Of a DNA stretch of 64,000 bases, positions 51,114 to 61,646 are shown in pieces. Within the stretch, counting starts at the first letter, position 1. Every line of letters begins with the position of its first letter. The DNA lies in assembly GCA_977017575.1 (NCBI GenBank), contig CDRNVI010000023.1, forward strand, positions 248,001-312,000, given 5' to 3'. The stretch is from Paramoeba atlantica (taxonomy: Eukaryota; Discosea). Made by a program: the position numbers and the translations under genes. The notes beneath the pieces were generated by a model. The model ran no database searches. It saw only the letters and a list, made by a program, of their open reading frames with translations, and had not been told where the DNA came from.

Positions 51114-51646
51114 AATTCGTCAGTTCTTTTTGAAAAGATAAATTACATCTATCGAGTGTAGAAAGCAGATATCTATGGGCATTATTCTTTTATACATTGA
51201 AAGTCTTTTAATTTGTTGGAAACAGGAAAGTTCAAGTTAAGAATTCATCGCCTTTTTGCAACTTGGTTTATGGGCTGTGAATTCCTAATTTTTCAAGTCG
51301 AATGTACCTTTTTTTGAAAAGAAAAACGTATTATTGTGAAAAACGTTTATTGTGATTTCAAATTACAATGCACAACTAACGATCTCATTCACACGAATAA
51401 AACAACGCAAAAGAAAGGGGGAATATACAATTCCGTATAAACGTGTATGTACAACCGCAATCAGTAAGTTAAAAATATGGGAGGAGTAAACTATGAATGT
51501 ACGTCGAGGGAGTTACACAATAGCTACCTCAAACACCACATTTACAATATCACCAGGTATACCGTAGCTCCGTATGTACAACATACCATAAATCCTCAAG
51601 TACCTGTGAACAAGCTTTTTTTTCTCGATTGTCGTTACTCTTTTCC
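51114..51646. other. Intergenic, AT-rich
   Basis: No gene or repeat is recognised. The last part, AAGCTTTTTTTTCTCGATTG to TTACTCTTTTCC, is a pyrimidine-rich leader before the SF3B3 ATG. Confidence 0.4.
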
Positions 51647-54600
51647 ATGACAATCGGATATTCCCTTACGCTTCATCCTCCTTCCGCGATACATGCCGCA
51701 TGTGCGGGAATGTTTCGAGGCGCTCGAGTCCACGAATTTGTGCTGGTCACTGGTACTCACCTTTCTCTTTACGAAATTGCAAGTCCGACACCTCAAAAAG
51801 ACGCCTCCACTCCTGTGTCGCCTCGCTTTTCCTCCCTTGGCTCTACTTATTTATGGGGTCACACTCTGGCGATTCGGCCGGTTCTACTCGCGCACAACAA
51901 TTCCAAGGATGCGCTCCTTGTACTCATGGACGGGGGGTGCGTTGCCTTGTGGGAGTACACCGAGTCGCACATCCCTTATTCCGACGACAGTAGTGGTGCG
52001 GGACGGGAGGATCACGTCGGGGTTTCCTTTCTCCCGCTTCGACCTCCCTGTCTCGGGGATCCCTCCGCACGCTCCGCGGGGCTTCGTTTGTTGCACCGTC
52101 TTAATTTCGGACCCGCCGGGCTACGTCGAGATACCCCCGGGAGGTATGTCGGGGTGGACGCCCGAGGCGGCTGTGTGTCCCTTGCGGCTCTCGACGGCAC
52201 CAAGTTATTTTTCCCCACCCAAATCTCCACGCTGTCATCCGAGCATGACCCCCGTGAGCGGGGGACGGAGCACGGGGCGTTTTCCTCCGATTTCGAGGGA
52301 ACCCCGAAATCCGCGCGTTCTCTCACACTCGGTTCCCCGATCGAGAGCCTACCGCGCTCCCCGGGTACACTCACACTGGCCTATGTCCCGCTCGAGCACG
52401 AGACGGACGCCCAGCAGTGTGTGTACGCGGGGCTGGAGAGGGCGTCTCTCCCCCACGGGGACGCGGGGTCCAAAACCTCTCCCCCCCATCTCGTGGTGTA
52501 CATCTACGACCGCAGCTGTGCGGTGGTCACGGTACGTGAGGTCACGCGGGTGGAGCCGGGCTCCCATTTGCTGTTCCCGGTGCCCTATACCCCACTGCGG
52601 GTGGCGCCCACCCCGGGGCACCGTCCCCCCCACACGGGGTGCCCCGGGGGGGTGCTGGTGTGTTCCCCCAACCACCTGCGGTATGTGGAGGTCACCACCG
52701 GCCGGAGTCTCCATGCCGCGTTGCCTCGGCGCCACACGCTCCCGGTGGAGCACACCGTGATGGTGTGTGCCGGGGCGTTGATGCGAACCCGGGAGGGGTT
52801 CTTTTATTTGCTCCAAAGTGAGTATGGGGATTTGTACAAGGTCACGCTGACGGTGTCGCACCCTCCGTCGGTCCCCGCAGGGGAGGGGGACGGGGGGTCG
52901 GGCGGTGTGGTGACCGCGCTCCATGTGCGGTACTTTGATACGATTCCGCTGGCGACGTATCTTTATATTACCCGACGTGGGGGTTTGGTCGCCTTGGGGG
53001 AGGTCGCCAACCACCGGTTGTACCAGTTTCAATCTCTTGGGATTGACCATGATCGGTATTTGCTCGGGCACCTCGTGGTGCGCGAAAAAGCAGAAGAGGG
53101 AGGTGCGAACCGCGGCGGGATTCAGAACCTTCCCGTGTTCGCTCCCCACTCCCTGAGGAACCTACGTCTGTGCGAGGAGCTTTCCAACACGAGTCCTCTC
53201 CTTGGGTGTGTGGGTCTTAACCCCACAGAAACGCGATCCGGGCGCGAGCTCACCCTTCTGGGCTGGGGTGGACGAGGACTACAAGCGGCCGCGCACGCCT
53301 TCACCCCGGGCTCGGCCCCCTCCCGGCTCCTTCTCCACCTCCCCCTCACCTCCTTTGAGTCCTTCCCCCCACCCCATGAGTACCCCTATGGCACTCACCA
53401 CCCCGCCAATACCCTTCCCCTCTCCCTTATCACCACCTCGGAGCGTTCTGCTGCCCTCAACGAATTTTTCTCCCCCCTCTCGGCTCCCCCGTGCGTGTTG
53501 CTGCGCTACCCCAACGCTACCCACCCCTTTACTTTATTTTCTTTTTCTTCCATGAAGGACAACACAAGTCCTGTGGCCGCTCGGCTACACGCTCTCCCCT
53601 CTCCCCATGATGGGGGGGAGAGCAACAACACGGCCGCTGTGGTTTTTATGGCCTATCTCGCGGACGGCTCCCAAGTCCGGGTTCACCCCAACCTGGTCCG
53701 TCACCACCTCCCCGGGGGCCATGTGAGGCACTGGAGGCCCTCGGCGATTCATGGCGCCCCGGAGGGTTCAAATCCCTCAATGGGTTCGTATTCAAGTTCG
53801 GATTCATCGGATCCTGTCGATTCAAAAGGTTTGATTTCCCATGCCGCCTCTACGCATTTTCAACTCGTCACGGGCTTAGGTCCCGTGGTGGAGTATTTTG
53901 CGTTAGATGAGGCCGGGGTGCTGCGAAATGCCAACCGATTGGAGCTAAGCGGGAGTGTGCGCGGGCTGGATGTGATACACTCCCCGGAGATGGTGAGTGC
54001 GGAGGTAACGGGGTCTTCTTCCCCGTCTAGTATTGGTCAACGTAAGCCGTTCTCGTTTATGGCCGTCGCTACAGATCGACGGGAGTTATGGGTGGTTGAA
54101 ATTCCACTGCCTCGAAATATGCGCCAGTCCTCGACAGCGCGGGGGCTGGAGGTGCGTGCCACGCTTCAATGTGCGGTTGAGATTGCTAGCGTCGTGCTGG
54201 CGTGGCAGCCGGTAGGGGAGGTAGAGATCTCGGAGAGTAGCGACGCGGCAGAGCTGGCAACGAGCGATTCTTCCCCCACTCGGTTGTTTCTGTATCTTGG
54301 GCTGCATAACGGAACCGTGGAGGTACGCGAACTGGGGATTCAACCTCTTCAAGAGAGCACTTCATCGGTTCATTTATCCCTCGCAATTCGACACAGCGTT
54401 ACCTTTCACGCTCCGATTGTACGTGTCGTGTCCGAAACCGGCCCTGTGAGAGTGAAGAAATTGTTTTGGCGATGTACCTCCCAGACCACCCCGATAATCG
54501 ACTCCGCTTCTCCCTCTCCTGTGGGCCTGGTACATCAATTTTTCGCCATTGCGTTACAATCTGAGAGTGGCCTTCGTCTGACAGGGGTCTATTTAATGGA

Positions 54601-56914
54601 GAAACAAGAAAGCTTATCCGCGAGTGCCACTGCACCTCCAGTTGATGGGATTCCCAAATATTACGGCGACCCGACACAATTTCACACCGTACTGCATGAG
54701 CCCGTCATCGAGAGCTGTGCATGGGAGGCGGACCCCAATGCCCACACGCTGCGCCTTTTAACGTTCTCCCGAACCGGGGCGTTACAACTCCGTGAGCTCA
54801 CTACATTATGGGAGACAACCCGTCTATCCTCCCCCGGTAGTTTTCGTTCTTCTTTCGCATCCTCTCCCTTGCATACCCCTTTGTTGACCCCTAAACTCCC
54901 TCTGGGCGCTACCCCCCGGCAGCTCGTTCTTCTCCCCCAGCAGTGTCGTTACGCTGCGGTGATTGAAACCGACCCGCACACACTAAATACCGAGGAGAGG
55001 CAAAAATACCGAGCCGGGGTCGCACAACAGCGTGTGGCGACCGGGGAATCCGAGAATGAAATGATGAGCAACAGCAGCAGCAACCCCTCCGCGAGTCTTG
55101 CGCTCGAGGAGAATCGGGAATACGGCGTCGGGTTCCGTGGCAGCGCTCGGCAATGTGTGTCGTATCTCCGTCTGGTGGATGTCCACGCCCTGGGGTCACT
55201 CACTCGTGCCGGGGCAAATCTCTCATCGTTGCCGCACGACTTGGCCGCGCAAAATGTTGAAGCGGGAAATGCCGTGGCGTTGCAAGGGTTAATTCCCGAT
55301 TCCGGTTCTCCAAATTTTGGCACAGATTCCCGACGTCACGGGACGATCTCGGAAATTCCCCCCGTGACGGTGGATTTGATGGAGCTTGACGGCGACTTGG
55401 CGGCGGTGAGTCTTTGTTGCTTCTCCTCTGGGGAAACGGACTACGTAGTGGTAGGCGCTGCCTCCGCGAGTGCTCTGTTTTCCGAACCTCTCGGTGTCAC
55501 CTCGAGTGCGAGCAGTGCCGGAAATGGGGCAACCGACTCCGGACGTGACACAATGCCCGGGACCCTGTTAGTATTTGAAATCGTACCCCCCGCATTGGGT
55601 ACGGGAACCCCCGCGAGCGCTGGGCCCTCGCCATCCTCCTCGTCCTCCCCTACCGCCCCCACGCTCCGCCTGGCGCACAAAACCCCCCTGCCGGGGATTC
55701 CCTTCACCCTGTGCGAGTTTGGCCCCCGTGTGGGGAAACTCCTGGTCGGGGTTCACACCACACTCCAGCTCTACGCCCTGGGCAAGCGTAAAATGCTGTT
55801 GAAATGTGAGCGCCGGGGTTTCCCCACCCGCGTCACCCGGGTCGCCTCCCTCTCCCGTCGGGTGTTCGTGGCGGATGCCGCCGAGAGTGTGTTCTTCGTG
55901 CACTACACCCCCTCGGCGAATCTGTTGTCGGTATTCGCCGAGGACACCCTCCCCCGGGCCATCACCGCGCTCACCGTGCTGGATTACCACACGGTTGCGG
56001 TCGCGGACCGCTACGGTGGACTCACCACCCTGCGCGTGCCACGACACGTGCGGGAGGATGTCAGCGAGGAGAGTATCGCACGCGGGAGTGAGACCGCAGT
56101 GAGGGTTGCGGACTCCACCCTCTCCTCGTCTTCTTCCTCCACAGGGGTCATGAATAAAACCACAACCCCTGAGCTCGCGGCAGCCCTGCTGCAGCAATCC
56201 ACCCGCACCCGACCCCAACAGGTGGAGGTGTTGACACAGTGGTATGTTGGGGATGTGGTGACCTCCCTGTCGACACTGTCCTCCCTGGGAGAAGGGGGGA
56301 TCAGGGGGGAGATCCCCCAACCCGGGGAACGAGCAGGTTCCTCTACGACGGGGCTACCCAGTGGAACAACCCCAGTTTCGGGTTCTTCTGGTTCTGCTTC
56401 TGTTCCTTCCCTTTCTTCCCCCTCCCCTGCGTTGGTGTATACCACACTAGGGGGGGCCATTGGCACGGTACAGCCTTTGCTCACCGATGCGGAGGCCACG
56501 CTGCTTACGCGACTGGAGAATGCCCTCCACACCCACGGGCAGCTCCCTCGAAACCCTTTTGACTACACCGCAGAGGGGGGTGCGACGGGGTTTGAGCCCG
56601 AGAGCGCGACGACCCCTCGACTCCCGCAGTACGGGCTGGGTCTCGCGGGTGGTCGTCGCCCTCCCCGGGCGACGCAACTCAGCCGGGGGTTCTGGGAGCC
56701 CAACCCCCGGGACTACAGCCTAGGGGGCACCGACCACAACGCCTACCGCTCCTACTACCTCCCACGGAAAGGGATCGTGGACGGGGACTTTGTGGAGGCG
56801 GTGTGGGGGAGCCTCTCGCAGCCCTCACGACGGGAGATTGCGACACTGTTGCAGTCCTCCGTGGGGGAGATTGAAAATGTGTTGCGGGGGTACCGTAGCG
56901 GGTTTGGGGGGTAA
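51647..56914 (+). CDS. SF3B3: Splicing factor 3B subunit 3 (SF3B3/Rse1)
   Basis: This 1755-residue protein of the SF3B3/DDB1/CPSF160 family starts at the ATG giving MTIGYSLTLHPPSAIHAA, which matches the SF3B3 N-terminus. Landmarks in order are VLMDGGCVALWEY (about 90), YVGVDARGG (165), GVLVCSPNHLRYVEV (338), YLLQSEYGDLYKVTL (388), RYFDTIPLA (427), VVIETD-like AAVIETDPHT (1104), VGKLLVGVHTTLQLY (1364), VLDYHTVAVADRYGG (1447), LVYTTLGGAIG (1596) and RSYYLPRKGIVDGDF (1702). SF3B3 is a three-propeller scaffold of the U2 snRNP that helps recognise the branch site. Human SF3B3 has 1217 residues; the extra length is low-complexity loops. A spliceosome is therefore maintained. Confidence 0.92.
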   Translation: MTIGYSLTLHPPSAIHAACAGMFRGARVHEFVLVTGTHLSLYEIASPTPQKDASTPVSPRFSSLGSTYLWGHTLAIRPVLLAHNNSKDALLVLMDGGCVALWEYTESHIPYSDDSSGAGREDHVGVSFLPLRPPCLGDPSARSAGLRLLHRLNFGPAGLRRDTPGRYVGVDARGGCVSLAALDGTKLFFPTQISTLSSEHDPRERGTEHGAFSSDFEGTPKSARSLTLGSPIESLPRSPGTLTLAYVPLEHETDAQQCVYAGLERASLPHGDAGSKTSPPHLVVYIYDRSCAVVTVREVTRVEPGSHLLFPVPYTPLRVAPTPGHRPPHTGCPGGVLVCSPNHLRYVEVTTGRSLHAALPRRHTLPVEHTVMVCAGALMRTREGFFYLLQSEYGDLYKVTLTVSHPPSVPAGEGDGGSGGVVTALHVRYFDTIPLATYLYITRRGGLVALGEVANHRLYQFQSLGIDHDRYLLGHLVVREKAEEGGANRGGIQNLPVFAPHSLRNLRLCEELSNTSPLLGCVGLNPTETRSGRELTLLGWGGRGLQAAAHAFTPGSAPSRLLLHLPLTSFESFPPPHEYPYGTHHPANTLPLSLITTSERSAALNEFFSPLSAPPCVLLRYPNATHPFTLFSFSSMKDNTSPVAARLHALPSPHDGGESNNTAAVVFMAYLADGSQVRVHPNLVRHHLPGGHVRHWRPSAIHGAPEGSNPSMGSYSSSDSSDPVDSKGLISHAASTHFQLVTGLGPVVEYFALDEAGVLRNANRLELSGSVRGLDVIHSPEMVSAEVTGSSSPSSIGQRKPFSFMAVATDRRELWVVEIPLPRNMRQSSTARGLEVRATLQCAVEIASVVLAWQPVGEVEISESSDAAELATSDSSPTRLFLYLGLHNGTVEVRELGIQPLQESTSSVHLSLAIRHSVTFHAPIVRVVSETGPVRVKKLFWRCTSQTTPIIDSASPSPVGLVHQFFAIALQSESGLRLTGVYLMEKQESLSASATAPPVDGIPKYYGDPTQFHTVLHEPVIESCAWEADPNAHTLRLLTFSRTGALQLRELTTLWETTRLSSPGSFRSSFASSPLHTPLLTPKLPLGATPRQLVLLPQQCRYAAVIETDPHTLNTEERQKYRAGVAQQRVATGESENEMMSNSSSNPSASLALEENREYGVGFRGSARQCVSYLRLVDVHALGSLTRAGANLSSLPHDLAAQNVEAGNAVALQGLIPDSGSPNFGTDSRRHGTISEIPPVTVDLMELDGDLAAVSLCCFSSGETDYVVVGAASASALFSEPLGVTSSASSAGNGATDSGRDTMPGTLLVFEIVPPALGTGTPASAGPSPSSSSSPTAPTLRLAHKTPLPGIPFTLCEFGPRVGKLLVGVHTTLQLYALGKRKMLLKCERRGFPTRVTRVASLSRRVFVADAAESVFFVHYTPSANLLSVFAEDTLPRAITALTVLDYHTVAVADRYGGLTTLRVPRHVREDVSEESIARGSETAVRVADSTLSSSSSSTGVMNKTTTPELAAALLQQSTRTRPQQVEVLTQWYVGDVVTSLSTLSSLGEGGIRGEIPQPGERAGSSTTGLPSGTTPVSGSSGSASVPSLSSPSPALVYTTLGGAIGTVQPLLTDAEATLLTRLENALHTHGQLPRNPFDYTAEGGATGFEPESATTPRLPQYGLGLAGGRRPPRATQLSRGFWEPNPRDYSLGGTDHNAYRSYYLPRKGIVDGDFVEAVWGSLSQPSRREIATLLQSSVGEIENVLRGYRSGFGG

Positions 56915-57341
56915 ATCGGTTTTGTAAGATAAATTTCTAAGGAAGAGAAGCTTTCGATGAGAAGGTTTCAATGCAGAACGAAGTTGGGGTGGTGGGTTCG
57001 GAAAGGGGGTGAACAGAAGATGCGATGTGTGACACAGCAAAAACGGTGTTGCTGTGTCAGTGGGGTGAAAAAGAAGGGGTGGTACAGGAGAGTGCAATGT
57101 TTGTCTCCAGTATCAGTAAAAAAAACATTCAATGTTACGTATAGGCCTCACTTCACGAACCGCAGCGTTCGTTAGCTCGGCCAGGGTTGGGGGGGAAACA
57201 TTACTAACATGTTCTATCTTCAAATTTGTGCTTATTAAAAGGAGGTATGAGGGGGTGCATATTAAAGGGGTCACAATTGGGGTTCACTATTTTTTTTGTG
57301 AAAATAAAGCTTTTGGAGGTCTAATTTGTCGTACATTTTTT
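56915..57341. other. Intergenic with transposon-end sequence
   Basis: Bases 57211-57277 match 9145-9217 over about 65 bases, ending GCATATTAAAGGGGTCACA. The frame continues upstream through this stretch, which argues against using the earlier ATG at 57132 for the next gene. Confidence 0.5.
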
Positions 57342-59429
57342 ATGGGCGAAACAAAGTCGACTTTTTCTCTCCCACCCGGGAACTTCCCTTATCCCCCAGG
57401 ATCACACGATGAGCCTTACACCCCCACGCGCCCCGTCACATCTCGTAAATCCATTCGCGCCCCCGTTGAGGTCTCTTCCGTTGGCTGGGTGCTCAGTTGG
57501 CAACTTGCACTCGTCCTACTCACCACTACACTGTGGAGTCTAGCCTTAATAACGCACGACTGGTGGAGTTTCGAATTCTCTTTTCCGGGCTCCAACGCCA
57601 ATGTGTCTTCCATGGTAGTGTATACAATTCCCTCCTCTCGGCCACACACTTCTTTTTGGAAACCCCTTGGGGGAATAAAAAACAACCGCGAGCGGCAGTT
57701 GGCTACAAAGACGCCCTCGAAAGATCATTTTATCCACAGTGGTCTACCCGACACCGCACAACTCCACAACCCCGCTGCTCCTTCTTCCTCTGTCCCTCCA
57801 TTCTCCCATCCCATGGAGGCATTCACAAAAACAAGAAATCCCCGAACCCCCACCCCCCTTTCCCGTTTCACCGTCCACTACGGGCTATGGGTGGTGTGTG
57901 GCCCCGACAACACCTGCGAGCCCCTGAGCTCTACCCATCCGATTTACAGTACCGCACCCCAGGCCACGACGACGACGAGTCAAACCAAAGCCTCTTTATT
58001 ACCTCTCACCCTTTCGGTGAAAGAAAATCTGAAAAACTCTTTCACTGCACAAGAAAGGATAAAAACAACAAGAAAAGAAGAAGAAGGAGAAAGAGAAGAA
58101 AAACGACAAAACGAAAAAGAAGAAGACAATGAAAACGGAGTTCTCTTTTCCGATTCTTCTTCGGATTCGTTTTTGGATTCTTATCTCTCCTCCCCCGCCT
58201 CCTCCTACGCCTCCCGCGTCTCCTGGATCCAATCCCTCGCGCTGCTCTCCACCGCCGCTCTCCTGCTCTCCCTTCTCCTGCTTGTGCTGCGCCTCGGGTG
58301 CCTGCGCCCCTCTCGGGCCTTATGGCTTTTTTCTCTTTTTTGCCCTCTCCTGGGGTTTAGCGCCCAGGTGGGTTTACTCGTTTACTTTCTATGCACCTAT
58401 GAGGTCTGGGTGAACCGCGGCGTGGGGTTCTGTGTGGGCAAGGCAGCGGCAGCGCTGGGGTGTACCAGCGCCTATGGCTACTCCCTGGCCCTGGCCGCGG
58501 CCGCGACGGTGCTCGGCCTGCTCCAGGTGGCCGTGGTCGCCTGGGTGAGTAAGGCGGCACTGGGGGGGAAGGGGAAGGGAAGAAGGAAAAAAAGGGCGCA
58601 AGATTTTGCCCCCTTGGTGGGGGGAGGAGGCATGGAGGGGTTGGAAAAGGTGGGGGAGGAAACGAGGGAGGGAGTGAAAAATGGAAAAGGGGGGTTGTTG
58701 CCGTGGAGACCACGTGGGGAGGATGAATCGTGTAGGGGGGAGATGCAGGAAGGAGGGGGGTTTGGGGGCTCTGGGGTGCTGTCGGGGTTGACGAAAGTAG
58801 CGTCCGAGACGGCATTGCAACAAGGGATGGAATCCCACGCTAAACTGTTCTCTCCTCATGCGTTAGGAAAGCAAAGGTCGATGGTAAACAACCGTAGCTC
58901 GCCGACGTTGGTGGTGGATGCCTTGGAGATGCAAAGTAAGTCTACCTCCTTCGTTAACAGCGTTCCAACTGGACAACTTCGGTCTAATCAAACCGTCGGG
59001 CGATATGCCGCGCAAAGTCATCCTATCGCATCATCCGCTTCAGTTCGTGATCCCGCTGTACCTTTGCTACGTGTTTCGGGGGAGGACGGCAGTGCTGAAG
59101 GTTTGAAAAAGACGCACATTTCTCAGTTTCATTCGTTAAGCAATGAAATAAAACATTCGAATGTTCCACCGTTATGTATTCCATCTAACGCACAAGCTGG
59201 AGAGACACGCGAGCAGAGTTTTTCCGTTTCGGAAATTGGGCCTTCTCCTTCTGAGGCTCTTGTGTCCTCAGAATGGGTATGGGACCCTGAATTTGAAATG
59301 TACTGGTCTTCTCTACGGCAACTTTACTATGACAGCGAACTGGTTCGGTTCTTTGATCCGAAAAGCCAAATGTTCTTCGACACAAAAGCTAACAGATGGG
59401 TACCCCCCGATTTGGAAGACCAGGGGTGA
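57342..59429 (+). CDS. Claudin/PMP22-like four-TM protein with aromatic C-terminal repeat
   Basis: This 695-residue protein starts at MGETKSTFS. Four membrane segments are seen at about 47-65 (WQLALVLLTTTLWSLALI), 295-318 (LALLSTAALLLSLLLLVL), 326-350 and 378-402. The first outer loop is long (about 230 residues) and holds HDWW and GLWVVCGPDNTC, the W...GLWxxC...C signature of the claudin/PMP22/amastin group. The cytosolic tail is basic, then disordered, and ends with regularly spaced Trp/Tyr/Phe (WVWDPEFEMYW, LYYDSELVRFFDPKSQMFF), like an OCRE domain. Cell-surface adhesion or a membrane-organising role is inferred from the fold only. Codons change from C3-rich to G3-rich near 58550. Confidence 0.6.
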   Translation: MGETKSTFSLPPGNFPYPPGSHDEPYTPTRPVTSRKSIRAPVEVSSVGWVLSWQLALVLLTTTLWSLALITHDWWSFEFSFPGSNANVSSMVVYTIPSSRPHTSFWKPLGGIKNNRERQLATKTPSKDHFIHSGLPDTAQLHNPAAPSSSVPPFSHPMEAFTKTRNPRTPTPLSRFTVHYGLWVVCGPDNTCEPLSSTHPIYSTAPQATTTTSQTKASLLPLTLSVKENLKNSFTAQERIKTTRKEEEGEREEKRQNEKEEDNENGVLFSDSSSDSFLDSYLSSPASSYASRVSWIQSLALLSTAALLLSLLLLVLRLGCLRPSRALWLFSLFCPLLGFSAQVGLLVYFLCTYEVWVNRGVGFCVGKAAAALGCTSAYGYSLALAAAATVLGLLQVAVVAWVSKAALGGKGKGRRKKRAQDFAPLVGGGGMEGLEKVGEETREGVKNGKGGLLPWRPRGEDESCRGEMQEGGGFGGSGVLSGLTKVASETALQQGMESHAKLFSPHALGKQRSMVNNRSSPTLVVDALEMQSKSTSFVNSVPTGQLRSNQTVGRYAAQSHPIASSASVRDPAVPLLRVSGEDGSAEGLKKTHISQFHSLSNEIKHSNVPPLCIPSNAQAGETREQSFSVSEIGPSPSEALVSSEWVWDPEFEMYWSSLRQLYYDSELVRFFDPKSQMFFDTKANRWVPPDLEDQG

Positions 59430-59920
59430 ACGTCTATCCACGAGGCATAGAAGTACTTTTTTATGAGACTTTATGCTTCTTCGGTCCAATCCGATTGGGT
59501 AATTTCCTACGTCAATCGCTCTGAGAAACTGTAGGTAATTATTTAGGCAAGATACTTCGCGCAAAGCGCGTGATTTCGATCTCCAATCTCCTAATTGACT
59601 GATTAGTGATTCTCAGGATCGTAGGGTCATGCGCAGGAGTGGGGATTGGGAGTAGGACTAATTGCGAACTTGTAATTTTTATGCTAAACGCTATAACCGA
59701 AAGGAAAAGACAACGGCAGAGTACTTTCCTCCTGGAACGGGATCTTTCGAATGCAATATAAATGAGCCAAAACTGGCACAAAAAACTTGGAGGAAGTATA
59801 CCTAAATTGCGCAAAAAACTACATTTTTCTTTTTTCAATTCGAAAAAATCTGCTAAATCATAATTTAACTTACAACGTTTTTACACGACTTTACACCATT
59901 AAAATGGACTGTAATCATTA
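59430..59920. other. Intergenic
   Basis: No gene is recognised. The end near 59911-59920 carries the TA target of the mariner element that follows. Confidence 0.4.
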
Positions 59921-60823
59921 CAGGGGGTGGCACGAAAATATTGGGGGTCAAAATTTTTATGACTTGCCCAATTTTGGAAAGTAGCACCGCATTCGAGAGC
60001 TCTCGCAGAGATACGTGGCACCTGAAACGCATTATCAGATGTTATAATCAAGTTAGATATTAGCATTATCAAGTTATAAAACTTTTTACCCCCCCTATTT
60101 TACATCCCCTGCATGTAGATTGTGTAATGGCGATTCTCCTTGCACCGTGGCCATTTTGGAAACGTTTCTCCGTTCTGCATTTTTCTATGCGGAAGATCGG
60201 CGCAAACTAAATCACGCCCGGCGTGCGACAGCCACCATTTTCGTGTCTTCCTGCTTGTGTGGCCGGGCGCGCCGTCATCCACGTATACTGCATCTTTGTG
60301 AAGAGAAGCGTACGGGATCCACTTTTAATCAAGAATTTATTTTCGATAGTACAGGCTTCCCAGCTTTAATTGGTCTGGGGGAGTCTCGCGCTTCTCACCA
60401 AGTTCCAATAATCGAGTTGCTGCTCGAGTGCAAAACTCGGTAAAATTGTCACACCAATGATAGAGGATATTGCCTTCCTTATCAATGGCACCCCACAGCA
60501 TAACCTTTGTTGGGTGATGCGTTCGACTCATTGGAACGCGATCTGTGGGGCTCATCTGAATCAAGCGTTGGTCTACATGCGATTCACAGCTCAGTAAACG
60601 TGAGCATGCTCCACTTGAGATAGAAAACATACAAACATGTATAACAAAGATCATCCTGAGAGAAAATTCCTGTTTCGTAAACACCTTTTAATAGGTATAA
60701 ATCTGATTCCGAGAGAGCACCTTTTCGACGCTTGAACCGTTTCAAAAGTTTTCTTCTTTGATGGCGTATTGTTTTAGGCCGACCTCCCCTTTTCCAATCT
60801 TCATCTGTTCCATATTCGCACAC
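59921..60823 (-). pseudogene. Tc1/mariner transposase remnant
   Basis: The left end, CAGGGGGTGGCACGAAAATA, follows TA and matches the mini-element at 74-115. Reading leftward from 60823, the minus strand shows an HTH part (RGGRPKTIRHQRRKLL, ALSESDLYLLK), then SRTHHPTKVMLWGAIDKEG with YHWCDN, and MDDGAPGHTSRKTRKWW for the second catalytic Asp box. Parts between are missing or in other frames, so the gene is dead. The paired right end was not found. Confidence 0.72.
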
Positions 60824-61646
60824 AGAAGAAGAAGAAGAAGAAGAGGTGGAGGAGGAGGAAGGAGAGTCAAAAGAGCTGTACTCCGTAGCTTCATAAGACG
60901 AGTCACTTCTGATCGTTGAAATTAGGTTCTTGAAATTAAGAAAAGTCGTAGCTCTAGCCGAATATACATGATTTTTGTAAGGGAATCATTATTATTTTTT
61001 GAAAAAAACGGCCCAAAGAATATTTTACCCCCAACACCGAGCAAAAAAGTTTTAAAAAAGAAAAAGCTTTCGGTCAAAGGGAACCGGTTTTGCGCCAAAA
61101 ACAAAATATCTAAAAACAGTCAAGAAACCTTACTTTTTTCTCTTCTCATCACTAATTCAATGTACTGCTTTATTCAACAACTACTTCGGCACAATACAAC
61201 TTGATATCTTCAAATAGACGGCGCAGTGGATGGCCTGCACACACTCCCCTTTTCAACTTCCCGTTAACGACCTCCCCTGCGAACTTCAGTCGGTTGTTGC
61301 GTTCTTCTGTTCCGCGTCACATATGGTGAAAACGCGCACAAAACGAGTTTTTGCCACCTGTTTCTATTCAGCGGCACTAAGAACATACCCCTGCCGGGTA
61401 AATGGGTAATTACCCGGGTCTGCGATCCAGTTACCCGCACCGACCCGCACTGACGGGTCGTCTTAGAAAGCTACATATACATGTATACATCTGTTTGTTG
61501 AATCTTTTCATCAGGAAATAAACGTGCATCTTTGTTTCGGACCTTATGGTGAAATGTTTTATGGCTAAGTAAGAAGTCAATAATCATATTACTCTTGTGT
61601 TTGATCGCACTAACTAATCTCTTCTTACCTAAACTTATCTGTACTC
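60824..61646. other. Gene-free stretch with a palindromic segment
   Basis: A GAA/GAG-rich microsatellite lies at about 60826-60870. Near 61395-61460, GGGTAAATGGGTAATTACCCGGGT with further TTACCCG and GACGGGTCG forms nested short inverted repeats, possibly a transposon end. No gene is seen. Confidence 0.35.

Noticed and set aside
52349-53149. A 266-codon antisense frame in SF3B3
   Set aside because: It is GC-rich shadow sequence without a domain; the sense strand carries SF3B3 motifs.
55568-56320. A 250-codon minus-strand open frame inside SF3B3
   Set aside because: The plus strand encodes the conserved CPSF-A region here; high GC removes stops from the antisense frame.
57132-57341. An N-terminal extension of the claudin-like protein
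   Set aside because: The extension is translated from sequence matching a dispersed element end (57211-57277), so the ATG at 57342 was preferred.
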